Shown: positions 1-11,859, numbered from the stretch's first letter. The stretch: DNA of 64,000 nt from Spinacia oleracea (GCF_020520425.1 NC_079487.1:131772385-131836384), one strand, 5' to 3'. A program made the numbers and translations. The notes: generated by a model not told the origin, from the letters alone.

Positions 1-757
1 TAAACATTGCGATCAATTGATGATAGATACAGTAGCCAACCAAGTTTATATACTCCGTATTAATTAAATCTCTCTCAATTTCTTCAATGTAGGATAACTA
101 GTCTAATATTCATGTGTGGGGTATAATCTTCACTCTTGACATCGATCATTTAGATTTTCATTAAAGTAGTGCATGAGTAGGTAGTGGTACTATAGGAGAT
201 CTTGATATGCGTACCAATATAATTGATATTGGATCTAAATCAAATTAGAGTTTTAAATAATACAAGTGACAAGTCTTCTATGCACTTGTTGTTTGTTTCA
301 ATTGGTAACATAATGCAATTTCACTTTGAGATCGATAAGTAAACAAGACGGAACAAGGTTACAAGATTGTACCATGGAAGTGTATTTCTTGATTTCAATA
401 ATTTTACGAAACACAAAAACAAACAGAAATTAGTAAGGGAACAAAAATGGAAACGAGAATTAATCAAAGAGAAAGGAAATCTTTAAAAACTAGGAGTACA
501 TATATACACGGACATTAGTTTTCTTTTTTTGTTTTTTTAGGAGACGAACAATAGTCATTTTTACAAATCGAGTCCAATAAACCCGTGTCATTTACATCTC
601 AGTATCATTTTTGACAGCATCGAGTTGTAAATTAAACAACTTGTCCAAGAAAGGGGGAAAAAAGGTAAAGCAAGATAGATTATCTACAATCGGATCAAAA
701 TCCCAAAAACATTGGGCACTCTAAGTACGTACAAAAAGAAAAAAGGAAAAAAAGTCT
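1..757. other. Intergenic, 3' side of the LURP-one-related gene
   Basis: AT-rich sequence with no convincing reading frame on either strand. The part next to the gene (about 600-757) is probably its 3' untranslated region, because the gene reads leftwards and stops at 758. I see no clear transposon ends here. Confidence 0.5.
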
Positions 758-1896
758 TCACATTCTACAGTGAATAAGGTTGTATGCAACCATTAATCCC
801 ATGATTAGAGAATGATCAATATTAGGCGCAACCACTAACGTAAGCACGTCATTTCCCAATACTACCCCTCCTAACGATTGCTTTTGTTTCATCTGCATGA
901 TAAAAACAACACATATAAGACAACGCCATTGTGTAATAATCTTTTTAATAATTAACAAATAATAATATTTTTTGAAAATTAATTAAATTTATGAACAATT
1001 TGATCTGAATTTAATTATATCTCACCTCTGCAATGAGACCTCCCAATCTATCTACAATTTTACACGATGTAACGTCGCTTTTAGCCTTCTCGATTTTGAA
1101 CGCCGGTGACTTTTTATCGTGGAACAAATTCACCACGACCTCGTTGCACAAGGGCATTTTGGGAAGTTTCCAACTCTTTCTTACTTGAAACCACCACGAC
1201 TCTCCTTTCTTCATTTCATCCTTGTATCCTTTCCAACGTGCCATGAGTCTAAATTTCTACACAAATGAAACAATAATATTAGGGCCTGTTTGATATCGTT
1301 TTTTATTTCCAGTTTTCTTTTTTTTATAAAACTTAAATTAAAATAAGAAACCACAAAAAAGTAATTTTTAGTTTTTTATTGTCAGTTTTCAAAATCAACA
1401 TGATTACTATAAATATGACTATTTTTTAGTTCATGATTCAATCTAAATCATATGATCGACTTTCAAAATCAAAAAATTAAAAACTAGAAACCAGTAGTGA
1501 TACCAAACGAAACCTTAATAAACTTGGTTTAAGACTCTACCATACTATATATAGAATGACTAAAAGTACCCTTTTAAAGTAAATTTTTGTTTTCCTTACC
1601 TTTCTAAGGATTGTAAGGAGGATTTGGCCTTGAGAGTCCATGAGAAAAACTTGATTACAACCTTTAGAAGAATAATTATCCACCCTATAAACAACTTCAC
1701 CATTGGAGTTGAAAACGGTGCAACCTTTACCCCCAAGAATTAGAGATTTCATCCAAATGGTGAAGATCTCTCCCTCTCCCGTAGTCGAGAGGGAAAGAAC
1801 GGGTGGCGAACTCGAAGGATCCGAAACCGGTGCCGCCGATGATGATGGTGGTGGTGCTACGAGTGCTAATTGGTGCGGATGAATTTTTATCGACAT
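758..1896 (-). CDS. LURP-one-related (LOR, DUF567) protein, three exons
   Basis: Exons on the minus strand are 1896-1600, 1256-1026 and 892-758, giving 220 residues with every junction in phase 0. Donors read AAG|GTAAGG and GAG|GTGAGA; acceptors read TGTAG|AAA and ATGCAG|ATG. The protein starts with a Pro/Ser-rich stretch. It then shows the repeated beta-strand pattern of the LURP1/Tubby-like barrel: the segment with IWMKSLILGG, the GEVVYRVDNY strand, FLMDSQGQILLTI, then the SWWFQVRKSWK strand. It ends with the hydrophobic helix of the family (LGGVVLGNDVLTLVVAP, then the MGLMVAYNL helix). Length and architecture match the roughly 200-220 residue plant LOR family. The founder, Arabidopsis LURP1, is needed for basal defence against an oomycete; most members have no known biochemical role. 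Intron 1 is largely a MITE. The start was chosen as the first Met, which opens the family-like N-terminus. Confidence 0.88.
1282..1514. mobile_element. Tourist-like MITE in intron 1 of the LOR gene
   Basis: The 233-bp element is bounded by GGGCCTGTTTGATATCG on the left and the inverted partner GATACCAAACGAAACC on the right. A TTA trinucleotide stands on each side (1279-1281 and 1515-1517), the target signature of PIF/Harbinger elements. It makes up about two thirds of the 343-bp intron and leaves both splice sites intact. Confidence 0.75.
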
Positions 1897-1984
1897 TTTT
1901 TCTTTTTCTTTGATATATTGTGTGTTTGAACAAGTATTAGAGTTAGAGAGTTGGTGAGTTTTCCTACTTGAGGTGATGGCCTTC

Positions 1985-2000
1985 TTATATGGGTATTAAA
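1985..2000 (-). promoter_or_regulatory. Possible TATA box of the LOR gene
   Basis: On the minus strand the sequence CATATAAGAAG lies about 95 bp upstream of the start codon at 1896. Its position and composition fit a plant TATA element. There is no experimental support. Confidence 0.35.
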
Positions 2001-2138
2001 GTTTTAAGCAACCTAATTATGCGCAAGTCAAAACATTAGTTTAAGATATCTAGTTTTTAATGGTGGAGGTAATGGAGCTTTGTGTGTTTATTTAGGGACT
2101 TGTATATTAATGATCTGTGACAAGGGTAAAAGTTTGCA

Positions 2139-2395
2139 AACCATTTTTTAATATACTCGACTTGTTTTGACTGGACACGCTTGCCAATGCACAACTTTGA
2201 CCATCAATTTCTTTAACTACCTATTATAAAAACTTATAAAAATATTAATATTTTGAAAATATATATTAAGATGAAGCTAACAATATATTATATACTAACA
2301 TTTGTTTTCATATACTATAAATAAAATAAGGTCAAAGTAAATTATGTGAATAGTGCAAAAAGTCAAAACAGGTCGAGTATTAAGGGACGGAGGGA
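2139..2395. mobile_element. Degenerate Stowaway-like MITE, cut by a Helitron at its right end
   Basis: Left end ATACTCGACTTGTTTTGAC and right end GTCAAAACAGGTCGAGTAT are inverted copies of each other. The right side continues into GGGACGGAGGGA, a typical Stowaway terminus. The left CTCCCTCCGT terminus has decayed. The right edge abuts the 3' end of the Helitron at 2396. Confidence 0.55.
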
Positions 2396-2770
2396 CTAGT
2401 TTTATACCCGTGCGATGCACAGAGTTGATTTAGTATTTTGTACCATTTTATATGTTAAACATTTCAAACAAATAAATTTATCAATTTCTAAGTCCATTTA
2501 ATTAAATTGTTTTAGTATTCGTTTAATTCACTTTCTATGTAGATCTCATTATTATGCCGTAGCTTTTAATTGGCAAAAACCATTAGATTTTTTTACGTGG
2601 CGCTCTAATTTAGATTAATGTTTGACTTTGGATTGAATTTCATTTTAAATTTATTTTTTTCATTATTAGAGTATTAAATTAGAAATCTTTTTTTTCATTG
2701 GCCGAAACTAATAGATTTTTACGTGGCACTCTAATAGTTCAGCAAATATGTCTCCTTTGTATATATTAGA
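2396..2770 (-). mobile_element. Short non-autonomous Helitron
   Basis: On the minus strand the element starts TCTAATATATACAAAGGAG at 2770. It ends with the hairpin CTGTGCATCGCACGGG, a short A-rich spacer and CTAG at 2396. The flanking bases are A (5') and T (3'), the expected Helitron insertion site. It is 375 bp with no coding capacity. The same ends and the internal CATTGGCCGAAAC segment recur in the larger element at 21,642-24,244, so both belong to one family. Confidence 0.75.
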
Positions 2771-4614
2771 TAGATTTATGCATGTTATGTTTAATTAGAG
2801 GTCACTCTCATGAAGGCAACTTCTATGGAATTTTATTGTATAAAGAAGACTCGTGGGAGGGTATTTTGGGAATTAAGATGACAGTCATCACATAATCTAC
2901 ATATATGTACACCATAACGAATTATAATGCTTCGTTTACCTTTCATTATCAAAAAAAATCAAAAGGTAGAACGATTTGTAGCCAAGCAATTTGGAAATCG
3001 ATAGTTGATTATTAATTATAGGAATAAAAATCATTGATATTTTCTCCACTTTGATATTTTATTTATTTTGTTACGTAACTTTCGTACTACTACTAACGCT
3101 AGTCTATACTTGTTGGAAGTTATTACCAAGTCCCGTCGGCTCATCCCTTAAGGCCTTAATGATAGAAGGGTTAAGAATTAGACTAGACACTAGTTATAGC
3201 ATCTAGCTAATTAATGTATACACTATCGCAAATTCTGTTTTATCCCTTCAATCCAAAGAACATGATTGAATGCCAATTTTGTTTTTGTTTCACAAGCCAC
3301 ATGCCATTTATTACGGAGTACGACTTATCATAAGATCGAGTTGATGTTAGCAGTACGTCTACTATGCATTGCATGGCGTGTTGTACACTATACATTGCAT
3401 ATCGTGGTGTACGCATAATTAAATTTGTTCACTTGCACTCAAAGTTTTTTACTATGTTTGTCTCATTCATCCCAATTGGTTCAAGGATATAAGTCATTAT
3501 ATTACAATATACGTACAGATATACTAGTAATTTAATTTGTAGACTATAGTTTTTTTCTTTAGGTGAAAATAATGGTAAATTAGGTGAAAATAAAGGTACA
3601 TTAGGTAAAAAGGATTTTTAATTTCTTCAGCTAATTTGAATTTGAAAATTTGTATTAGTAACATTATATTCCCGTAACTAATTGAAATTATTTTCGGACT
3701 TATGATCCTTTTTTAAAGTTTATATTTACAGAAATATTACATTTTCAATTCATTTTGCATAGTAATTTTATCTGCTATACAACATGGATTTTCATTATTT
3801 GTTAACAAAATAAATAAAATAAAACTTCAAAATTTCAGATAAGTTCAGATAATATAAGTTCAGTCAAGATAAGTCCATTAGAACGGAGCCTAAGAGAAAT
3901 ATTTCCTCCGATTCACAATAGTTGCAACATATTGACTTTCAAGTTTCAACACTATTTATATACGAAGTATATATATTAACTTTGACCATCAATATTTTTA
4001 ATTAAACATTAATAAAAATAACAAAAACTAGATATTTTGAAAATATACGAAGTATATTGAACCCAATAACAATTAAAATACAAAGAATTGTCTTTACATG
4101 CTAATAATAAATGTTGTCAAATTTAGTAAATAAATAGTGTGAAAAGTCAATATAATACACTTATTTTAAAACGAAAGAAGTTGAGATTAACTCATATCTA
4201 AATTGTAGATTTTTCCTCCCTCTAGAAGATCCGGACGCGGGAATTGAATATTAGCTGTTGATTTTAATTATTGGTTGAGATTAACTCAAATCTAAATTGT
4301 ATATGTTCCCTCAAACTCTAGAGGATCCAGTCGCGAATTATTATGCAAATAGTATTCGATCAATATGTTTGAAATTTCCATTCCAACTATTTCTCAATAG
4401 TACTGATAGAAATACGAAATCTCGTCAATCAACCATGCCTAAATGCATCACTATATATAATCGTAGAATAGGTTTCGATCACAATGCGCATGATATACAA
4501 TAGGCAATTGTATATATTGTACATCAACAACACAAGAGAAGTCGGCGTTAGAGCCACGTGTTAACTTGTGAGAGACGTGCGCTAGAAGCTCAAATAATAT
4601 GTTGAACAATAGAC
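2771..4614. other. Intergenic, old repeats only
   Basis: No supported gene. Around 3904-4180 there is a decayed Stowaway-like segment: TTTCCTCCGATTCAC near the left and AAAAGTCAATATAATAC near the right mimic inverted ends. At 4205-4330 a short direct repeat carrying GAGATTAACTCA(A/T)ATCTAAATTG appears twice. The rest is AT-rich spacer. Confidence 0.45.
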
Positions 4615-4924
4615 GGTCTGTTTGGTAGCCGGTAATAGATAGTGGAAAAGAGAATAAATTTAAGTATTATTTGGCAAGTTAAAAGAATAACCTAACAATG
4701 TTCATGCTATTGAAACCTTATCTCAAACTTGGGGTTTTTCTGTATAAGTTTGCATTCTCACTCAATAACACTACCCAACTTGTAATGGATGGTAAGGAAA
4801 TTTATAAAAGAAAAATAGATAATGTGAGTGAACTAACAATACAATGGGAATAGATATTTCTTTACAAATTTACATATAAATCCATTCTCATTAACGATAT
4901 TTATAATCTGCTACCAAACAGGCC
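4615..4924. mobile_element. MITE with GGTCTGTTTGGTAGC ends
   Basis: The left end GGTCTGTTTGGTAGC is mirrored by GCTACCAAACAGGCC at the right, enclosing about 310 bp of non-coding sequence. The termini resemble PIF/Harbinger (Tourist) or hAT-type MITEs. The target duplication is not clear, so the superfamily is left open. Confidence 0.65.
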
Positions 4925-5941
4925 TAAATGTAATATCTTTGGTCAATGCTTCTAGGAGCACAAACGTATAAATTTGATCCCATTAAACTCTACATTTATC
5001 TTTGTCTAAAAACAAAAACTCTACATTGATTTTTGTCTAAATAACACCAGAAATGAGAGTTTGGAACATTTATCACTAAGTCAAGATCTTATCGATGATC
5101 CGACAAAATCTACATGACTCAACAGTGAATCTTCAAATATCTAATCGAATGGCTGCCGCCCAAAGATGTATAGCCTGTATTTTGATGTATTAATTAATTG
5201 TTTAGGTCTTGTAATTTGGCCAATTGTAGCCAGCCAATTAGCATAAATGCATCATCTTGGTTGTAGATCGAATCTAACGACCCTCGCCCCAAAATAGGCA
5301 ATAGCTAGGCCACCAACTAACGAAACAATAACGAAATTAATTAACAAAATTCGAATTGTGTGGACAAGAATGTGTCCCAAAGATTAACACAACTAATTTA
5401 ATTAAACTAATCCTAATTATCATGATTAGCATTTAGCAATAGGTGGTTCTTGTTTTACCCTAAGGTGTATTACATGTAAGCATCCATGCATTTACATTAT
5501 TAAATTCAACCAGTAATTTCTAAGGTAGCTAGCTAGCCAAGGAGATTTTTATAACTAACCAACCCCTATTATTTAAATGTAATGGGTTTTAATTCCATTT
5601 TTCTTTATTAATTATTTGAAAGCTACGTTGCTTTCTTGACTTCTTCTTAAAAACCAATTAAAAATGGAGGTATATAGGATAATCATCGAGATTAGAATAT
5701 AAGCAAAGGCGGTCGAGTTTCTTAATTAATACAAAATTCATGGGTCTTAATCTTATCAAACTATACTACTATATGTACAATGTATTTTATATTACTTGCT
5801 TTGGCAATCCACTATTGCAATGTGGAATTCAAGTCACCCAAATGCTATGTATGTGGAAATTGATGATTTAGAAATTAATATTGCTAGGAGCTCGCTCTAT
5901 TCAAGGGTTTACTTCTGTTCCAATAGTATTATTATTGGGTG
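4925..5941. other. Intergenic spacer
   Basis: AT-rich, with stop codons in all frames and no recognised element boundary. Confidence 0.45.
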
Positions 5942-6272
5942 ATGATAAAGGTCGCAAGTTGCGACAACATTTAGTTGTCACAATCTTACGTGTCGCAGTT
6001 TAATTGGTACATATAGGCGCCACGTAGGCTATGTGTCATCAGGATATTTTTACTATCAATTCAATATTTTTACTATGAAAATATGTAAATAGATTAATCG
6101 ATATAAAAAAAGAAACAAATTAGAATATTAAAATTTTCTTACCTTTTTTGAAATATGTATAATAGATTATATAAGTTAAATATTTTAGTTTCCAATTTAA
6201 ATCATGACACATAAGCATGTCATGTCATCATTGTGACACGGCTTAAAGGTCGCGTGTTGCGACCTTTATCAT
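5942..6272. mobile_element. MITE with ATGATAAAGGTCGC inverted ends
   Basis: The left end ATGATAAAGGTCGCAAGTTG is mirrored by the right end GCGTGTTGCGACCTTTATCAT. The inside is AT-rich and non-coding. A related, truncated copy lies in the opposite orientation near 35,652-35,765. The two share about 100 bp, including GCCGTGTCACAATGATG. I could not settle the target duplication, so the superfamily (possibly Mutator-like) is uncertain. Confidence 0.7.
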
Positions 6273-6276
6273 TTTC

Positions 6277-6330
<54 letters not shown>

Positions 6331-6333
6331 TTT
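6277..6333. repeat. (ATT)n microsatellite
   Basis: About 18 uninterrupted ATT/TTA units lie directly after the right end of the MITE at 5942-6272. Confidence 0.95.
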
Positions 6334-6550
6334 GTACCTTGATTTTTGGAGGATTACGTACTTCATAATGCTGATTTGAAGTATTGCATTCCCTTATGAA
6401 TTGTCATATGGACTGACCTACATTTTTCTTTAAGGAGAATGACTCTAATTAGCTCTCAATTTTTCTTGGTCTGTAATTTATGTGCCATCACATACCGGGA
6501 GTATAGGGAAAGACAAGTAGCCGTCATTCCCAAATACCGGCTATTTACAA

Positions 6551-6975
6551 TAGGTACTGCATGCATAACGTGTACAATAAATTTATTTTGTTACGGAAAG
6601 ATAAGCATACACAAAGTACAATAGGTATTGCACGCATAACGTGTACAATAAATTTATTGTACATTGTGATAACTTTTATCCTGTTTTTGGTAACTTTTAA
6701 CATGTTTTGATTAACATTTATATTATAAAAAATAAATTGAGGGATATACATTTTAAAGTGTTTAAAGGTTACCTTTTAGTAATTTTAGAATAATGTATTT
6801 TGTTAAGATGAAACATTTTATCACTAAAAGAGTAGCTAAATATTACATTATATCTTCACTCAAAAAAAAATTAAAAAAATTACATTATGTCTGGGTAACT
6901 TTTAAATATTTTGTGTTAATTTTTACTCCAATATACAATATTTATTGTACAACACTTTTAAATAAGAATTTGTGA
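6551..6975. repeat. Dispersed repeat, copy 1 (partner at 9690-9928)
   Basis: A 69-bp direct repeat, each unit carrying GCATAACGTGTACAATAAAT, opens the segment. An AT-rich body follows and ends with ATATACAATATTTATTGTAC and ACTTTTAAATAAGAATTTGTG. The body and terminal segment match 9690-9928 closely. There are no coding features. It is probably a non-autonomous DNA element with TGTACAATAAAT-type ends. Confidence 0.55.
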
Positions 6976-7627
6976 ATTATTTATCTATTGGTCAAGTCAT
7001 CTTAAGTTATACTACTCCGTATAACTTGTTGTATTGCAGGCATGCATCTTAACTACTCCGTAAAAATAGTTCCTACGTCTTATTTCATACTACGCTATTT
7101 TGTGTGTACGTGGAGAACGGAGAGAGTCATCAAGAGCGAATGATACAGACGGAATTCGATCACACATTAATTATATAATTTATAAGCACCACTAATTAAT
7201 CTTTGCTGACATCTACGGGTAAAGGGCATATTGTAATTCCCAATAATTTATTACTCTTATTTTTAGATAATAAGGTAGTAGACTTTTTTTGGACGAATTA
7301 AGGGCATATTGTAATTCCCAGCTAAGTTTAATGTAGTCTAAGAATTGTGGCGATGTGGCAAAATAGTTGTACAAATAAATCAATGGAAGCAAGTAATAAG
7401 TCGGCAGAACCGCAGCATCGATTCATCTAGTCATACATCCGATTACCCGATTAGAATTAGTCGAACAATAGCTGTATATAATTATATATTAACCTAATCG
7501 ATAATTGGAATATAATCCTTGTATTAGAAAACACCTCTTTTAAGAGAACTGCACCTGTTGACTATCTAATTGAACAAGTTTCCATCTAGTCAACGCTGAG
7601 CAGTTATACTTAAAGAACAACCATATA
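6976..7627. other. Intergenic spacer
   Basis: No gene is visible. The phrase AGGGCATATTGTAATTCCCA occurs twice within 100 bp (near 7217 and 7301), a small direct duplication. Confidence 0.4.
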
Positions 7628-7892
7628 CTCCCTCTGTTCCATAATATTTCTCATGTTTACTATTTACATGGTCAAATTAAAAAAAATTGACCGTAATTAT
7701 TAGTACTCCGTATAAATAATATAAAAAAATATTAATTTGTGGGATGTCATTGAATTTCTTTCAATGTAAATTTTCTAAATATCATTTTTTTATACTTTTT
7801 ACTAATGCGAAATTAAAACTATCAACGGTCAAAGTAGTGCTTTGCAGACCATGCAAAATAGAAAAATGAGGAACCTTATGGAACATATGGAG
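7628..7892. mobile_element. Stowaway-like MITE
   Basis: The left end CTCCCTCTGTTCCATAA is mirrored by GGAACATATGGAG on the right. TA dinucleotides flank it at 7626-7627 and 7893-7894. It is 265 bp and non-coding. The right end is more diverged than the left. Confidence 0.72.
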
Positions 7893-8366
7893 TACTTCGT
7901 ATAATATAGTCAGTGGCGGATCAAGAATAACATTAGCTTGAATAATAGAAGCATGTGTATACTATATGTCTAAACTGAGCTAACCTAAAATCCGAAATAA
8001 ACACATTTTGAATCATTGAATGTTCTTATAATAATTTAATTAAGTATATAAATCAGCTCCTGGAAAATTTGGCGTCTATTCAAAACACCTAAAATCTCTA
8101 CTTTGTATTCTTTATGTTAAAATTTAAATGTTAATATACTATACATTGTGCCGCACATAGTTTTTTGGATATGAATAGGCATCGCGTATATGTATTTAGA
8201 ATTTAGATTTATATATGCATGAGAAAGTAGAAAGTAGAAAGTAGAGCTAACTAGCAAGAAAGTGAAAGCAAAAGCAAATATATATATTTATCATCGATCA
8301 ATTCATCATGTAGTATTATATAGAATGAGAATATGAATTGGAAGAGCACCAGCTTGTTAGTTGTTA

Positions 8367-8741
8367 CTCCCTCCGTTCCAAAATGTTTGTTACATATTCC
8401 TTTTAGGTTGTTTCAAAATGTTTGTTACATGGGGGAATCTTTCCTTTTATAAACTTATTATAATATTATTTTTTGTGCCAACTTTTAATTTTAATTGGTC
8501 CAATTTTTTCAACTCATTAAATTTCTTTACAATTTCCCAAGTATGTTAAGTTAGCAATCTTTGTGCTTTTCCATTATTGGTTCATTTTGATAAATAAAAC
8601 AATCTTATTGGTTGTTGTAATTATTAGTGGATTGAGGTTTTACTTGGTTTATTTTTTTAATAAAAAACCAAAAGAATCTTTATTATACGTTAATAAACGT
8701 GCAAAAGTCCAAACGTAACCAACATTTTGGAACGGAGGGAG
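8367..8741. mobile_element. Stowaway-like MITE
   Basis: Ends are CTCCCTCCGTTCCAAAATG and CATTTTGGAACGGAGGGAG. They are perfect inverted copies of each other and are flanked by TA at 8365-8366 and 8742-8743. The left end is followed by a second, offset copy of TTTCAAAATGTTTGTTACAT. The element is 375 bp and non-coding. Confidence 0.88.
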
Positions 8742-8809
8742 TAGTTGTTACCAAATAGAAAAGTTACAATAGCATTATCTAAAATTTGTACATAACATAC
8801 TATATACTA

Positions 8810-9230
8810 CTCCCTCCATTTCTTTTTGATGTATTCATTTCAAAAAGTGGGGAGTTTTTAAGAAAATTGAAATCTTGGTTTGTATTGGTATAAGTGTAAT
8901 GATTGGGTGTAAGAAAAATGATTGTATGTAAGAGATTATAATAAAAAAAAAGAAGGGAGAAATTAATAAAGAAATAAGGTAAGAGAGAGGAGTGATAATG
9001 ATGGGTGATAAAGGAGGTGAGAGAGTGGGTATATGGGGAAGGGAAAAGAATTAAATAATAGGGGTGGGGAAATTTAGGTGGGAATATGGGTAGAATCTTT
9101 AGGTATTTTGGTAATTAGATAGAAATGTAAGGGTATTTTAGGATAAAATGTATGTCCAAAAATAGAAACAGATACAACAAAAAAAAACGCTTAAAATGGA
9201 AATGGATACAACAAAAAGAAATAGAGGGAG
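8810..9230. mobile_element. Stowaway-like MITE
   Basis: The left end CTCCCTCCATTTCTTTTTG is mirrored by CAAAAAGAAATAGAGGGAG. Flanking TA pairs stand at 8808-8809 and 9231-9232. The interior is purine-rich (GAGAG/GGTGGG tracts) and non-coding. It lies only 66 bp from the previous Stowaway but has different subterminal sequence. Confidence 0.85.
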
Positions 9231-9232
9231 TA

Positions 9233-10419
9233 CTTCGTACTTGTTGCATATAACTCGATCTTTGGATTTTTAATTATGTTTTAACAATTAGATTGGGATT
9301 CCATCCACTAGCTAATTAAATCATGACCGAATTTCTAGCAAAATCTATACTATAAAGATACTTAATTATCATGTTCAATCTCCAAAGTTAATGCATGGTT
9401 AAGACTCTTAATTAAGAGTCGACAACCATGCATAATCTAAATCTACACACTAATAATTAGCCCCACGTGCAATACTATTTGTGACAGGTGGCTAATTTCA
9501 ACTACGAAGATAAGGGCACTAGTTTAACAATTTGTACGTCATCTCTTTGAATAATTGCTCAATTGAGATTTATAGAACATAGAGGTGATACATGTGTCCT
9601 CCGGAGTGGACACACAATCCATTTTAAAGGCTTTTATTTTGTTGATATGTTTTTCGTCAAATAACTTTTAACAATTTTTTTTTTTTTTTTAAACTTTTAT
9701 CCGGTTATTTGTAACTTTTAGTATGTTTTGATTAATTTTTATATTATGAAAAAAAAGTTGATGAATAAACATTTTAAAGGGTTGAATAACTAACTTGATA
9801 CATTATTAGTGATTTTGAAGGAATAATATCATGTTTACATATATCGGAGTAATTTTTAAGCATTTTGAGTTCAATTATGCTCAGGTATACAATATTTATT
9901 GTACACCACTTTTAAATAAGAATTTGTGTTTTCTATTTTAATTAAACTAAAATCTCTTTTCTTTCCTCAATTTTACTTCTCCACAACTTAGATTTTAGGT
10001 ACCGAATGCAAATTTTATCTTTCATTCTCTTCCTTGTCTAAGATTTGTTGTGTAATATTTTCCAACGTAACATTTTTTTATTTACATTTATGTTTTTATA
10101 TATATATGTTTATATTTAGGGTGGATTTTGTTATAGATGATTTAGTAACATGAATGAGTATATATCAGTACTTTGATCATAAGCTTTTGGTTTAATTTGT
10201 GTACTGTATACGATTGGTCAGTATCCGAGTCTGGCGTCGCCCCTGTTTGTTGCATCCGAAACTAAATCTTACAACACTCACAAATCTTTACAAAACCCAC
10301 TACAAAAATATATAGTCACGACTCACGTGTAATGAAGATAGTTATTCCAACAACAATCTCTCTGTAACTCTTTTACGAAATTAAAAACTAAGACTAAACA
10401 AATACAAAAGTTGTCGCTT
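9233..10419. other. Intergenic with dispersed repeat copy 2 (9690-9928)
   Basis: The segment 9690-9928 is a diverged copy of the body and right end of the repeat at 6551-6975, sharing GTATGTTTTGATTAA-like and ACTTTTAAATAAGAATTTGTG blocks. The remainder is AT-rich with no gene. Confidence 0.5.
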
Positions 10420-10501
10420 CTAATAATTAGGAAGACTAATTAACCACGCGGATATAATCGAATATCTGCGTGGTTAATTAGTCTTCCTAATTAATTATTA
10501 G
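10420..10501. repeat. Near-perfect 80-bp hairpin
   Basis: The left arm (10420-10455) reads CTAATAATTAGGAAGACTAA and onward to ACCACGCGGATAT. The right arm (10462-10501) is its inverted copy. The two differ by one substitution and one AATT indel, and a 6-base loop separates them. It is too short for a typical MITE and has no coding content. Confidence 0.85.
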
Positions 10502-11206
10502 AACAAGAAATATGTACGTAGTAGCTATTAACTTGGACGAAACTATACGCAAGGCAATAACATTATCTCTGATCTCTGGCTGATTCCTTCCTTAATTGTT
10601 TTATTTAGATGTAACTATATAAGAGATGAATTGATCAAGTAGGTTTAACTTAATATCAACTTGTGAATAACATTGGCTAAGCATGACTTAATGACCAAAC
10701 TTTTCAATCTTGTACCAAATTATATACTATTACTTTTGTGATTAAAGTTCATGCTTAAGTTAATTAGCATAACCTTTTAAACCAATGATCGACTAAACCA
10801 AATACGAGAAAAAACTATATATTGAGTGACGAATTGACGATCCATGCGGGTTGTCTTTGACTAAGAAAACAAGGTGTACGTACTATTGTACTAATTAAAC
10901 ATGCACCTTCTACGTACACACGTCATGTAATTTGGCTACATATATGCACGTATACCTCTATCGATGTGTAAAGGCCAATACGTAATTCATACAACTAGCT
11001 ACTATATGTCTTTGGCTAGCTTATTCTATAGGTAAAGGGCAACGTCAAAGGGCAATATTCGTATAAATCAATTCTACAAAAGTGATATCAAAATTGAACG
11101 ATAAGTAGTTCTTGAATGAACGAGTATCACATAATTGTATCCATGTTTGGGTAGTTCCAAAATTGAATAAGTATTGATAAGTTTCAATTAAGTCTAAATA
11201 ATAGGT
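10502..11206. other. Intergenic spacer
   Basis: AT-rich; no gene or element recognised. Confidence 0.4.
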
Positions 11207-11290
11207 TTATTTTTTTACAATAAGTTCCGGTAAATCATATCCAATAAAGTCCAATAAGTTGAATAATTTAAGTTTAGAGGCTAGGCCCAC

Positions 11291-11439
11291 CGCTCGGTGC
11301 TGGTGCTGGGCCTTATGCCTAGCGTTGGCCTGTCGAGCTTGCGGGCCATGCTTGTCGAGCGACAGGCCGACAAACGAGCCAACCCATCGCTCGACAAGCA
11401 AGGCCCGTAAGCTCGACAGGCCAGCGCCAACACCGAGCG
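11291..11439. repeat. GC-rich imperfect inverted repeat
   Basis: The left side 11291-11362 starts CGCTCGGTGCTGG and contains TGTCGAGCTTGCGGGCC, then CTTGTCGAGCGA. The right side 11387-11439 carries the same blocks inverted (TCGCTCGACAAGCAAGGCCC, then AAGCTCGACAGGCC, ending CACCGAGCG). The left arm has about 18 extra bases. The patch stands out from its AT-rich surroundings, and open frames through it (for example 11207-11476 minus) are by-products of the symmetry. Confidence 0.75.
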
Positions 11440-11859
11440 CGATATATGTTTTGTAGATTCCGGGTGAAGAGAACACACCCTATATATATAGTTTGCTCAA
11501 CGAAGGATCTTCTTGATGGCCTAGGTGGGCCCGTTCTCTGGGCTAAAATTCCGTAGTGTATTTAGTTCTGGACCTCTAAAATTTTAATTTTAATGTATAA
11601 TTTACACACTAATACGTATATTGCTTAATTCTTCTATTAACATCCATCACTGAGTCCGCTTGTTCTATATTTGTACGGTATTACCAGCTATTAATTGGAT
11701 TTTTTGCCTTAGAGGGTTATGTCTCTGTTTTGATCGATGTTTACTTGTTTAGACCTTGTTAGGAATAGTACGAGATAACAATCTAGACAAAGCACACACA
11801 ATATTAATAACGTGATATACCCACGTCCCAACTTGTATTATTAATCAAAACCGTTATTA
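11440..11859. other. Spacer with a fragment shared with the 34.2-kb region
   Basis: GGTTATGTCTCTGTTTTGAT followed by CGATGTTTACTTG near 11715 matches the sequence near 34,265 (GGTTATGTCTCTCTTTTGAT). An old dispersed repeat therefore continues here. No gene. Confidence 0.4.

Noticed and set aside
11207-11476. 89-residue and neighbouring frames on both strands
   Set aside because: Open frames arise from the GC-rich inverted repeat, and both strands are open in similar words.
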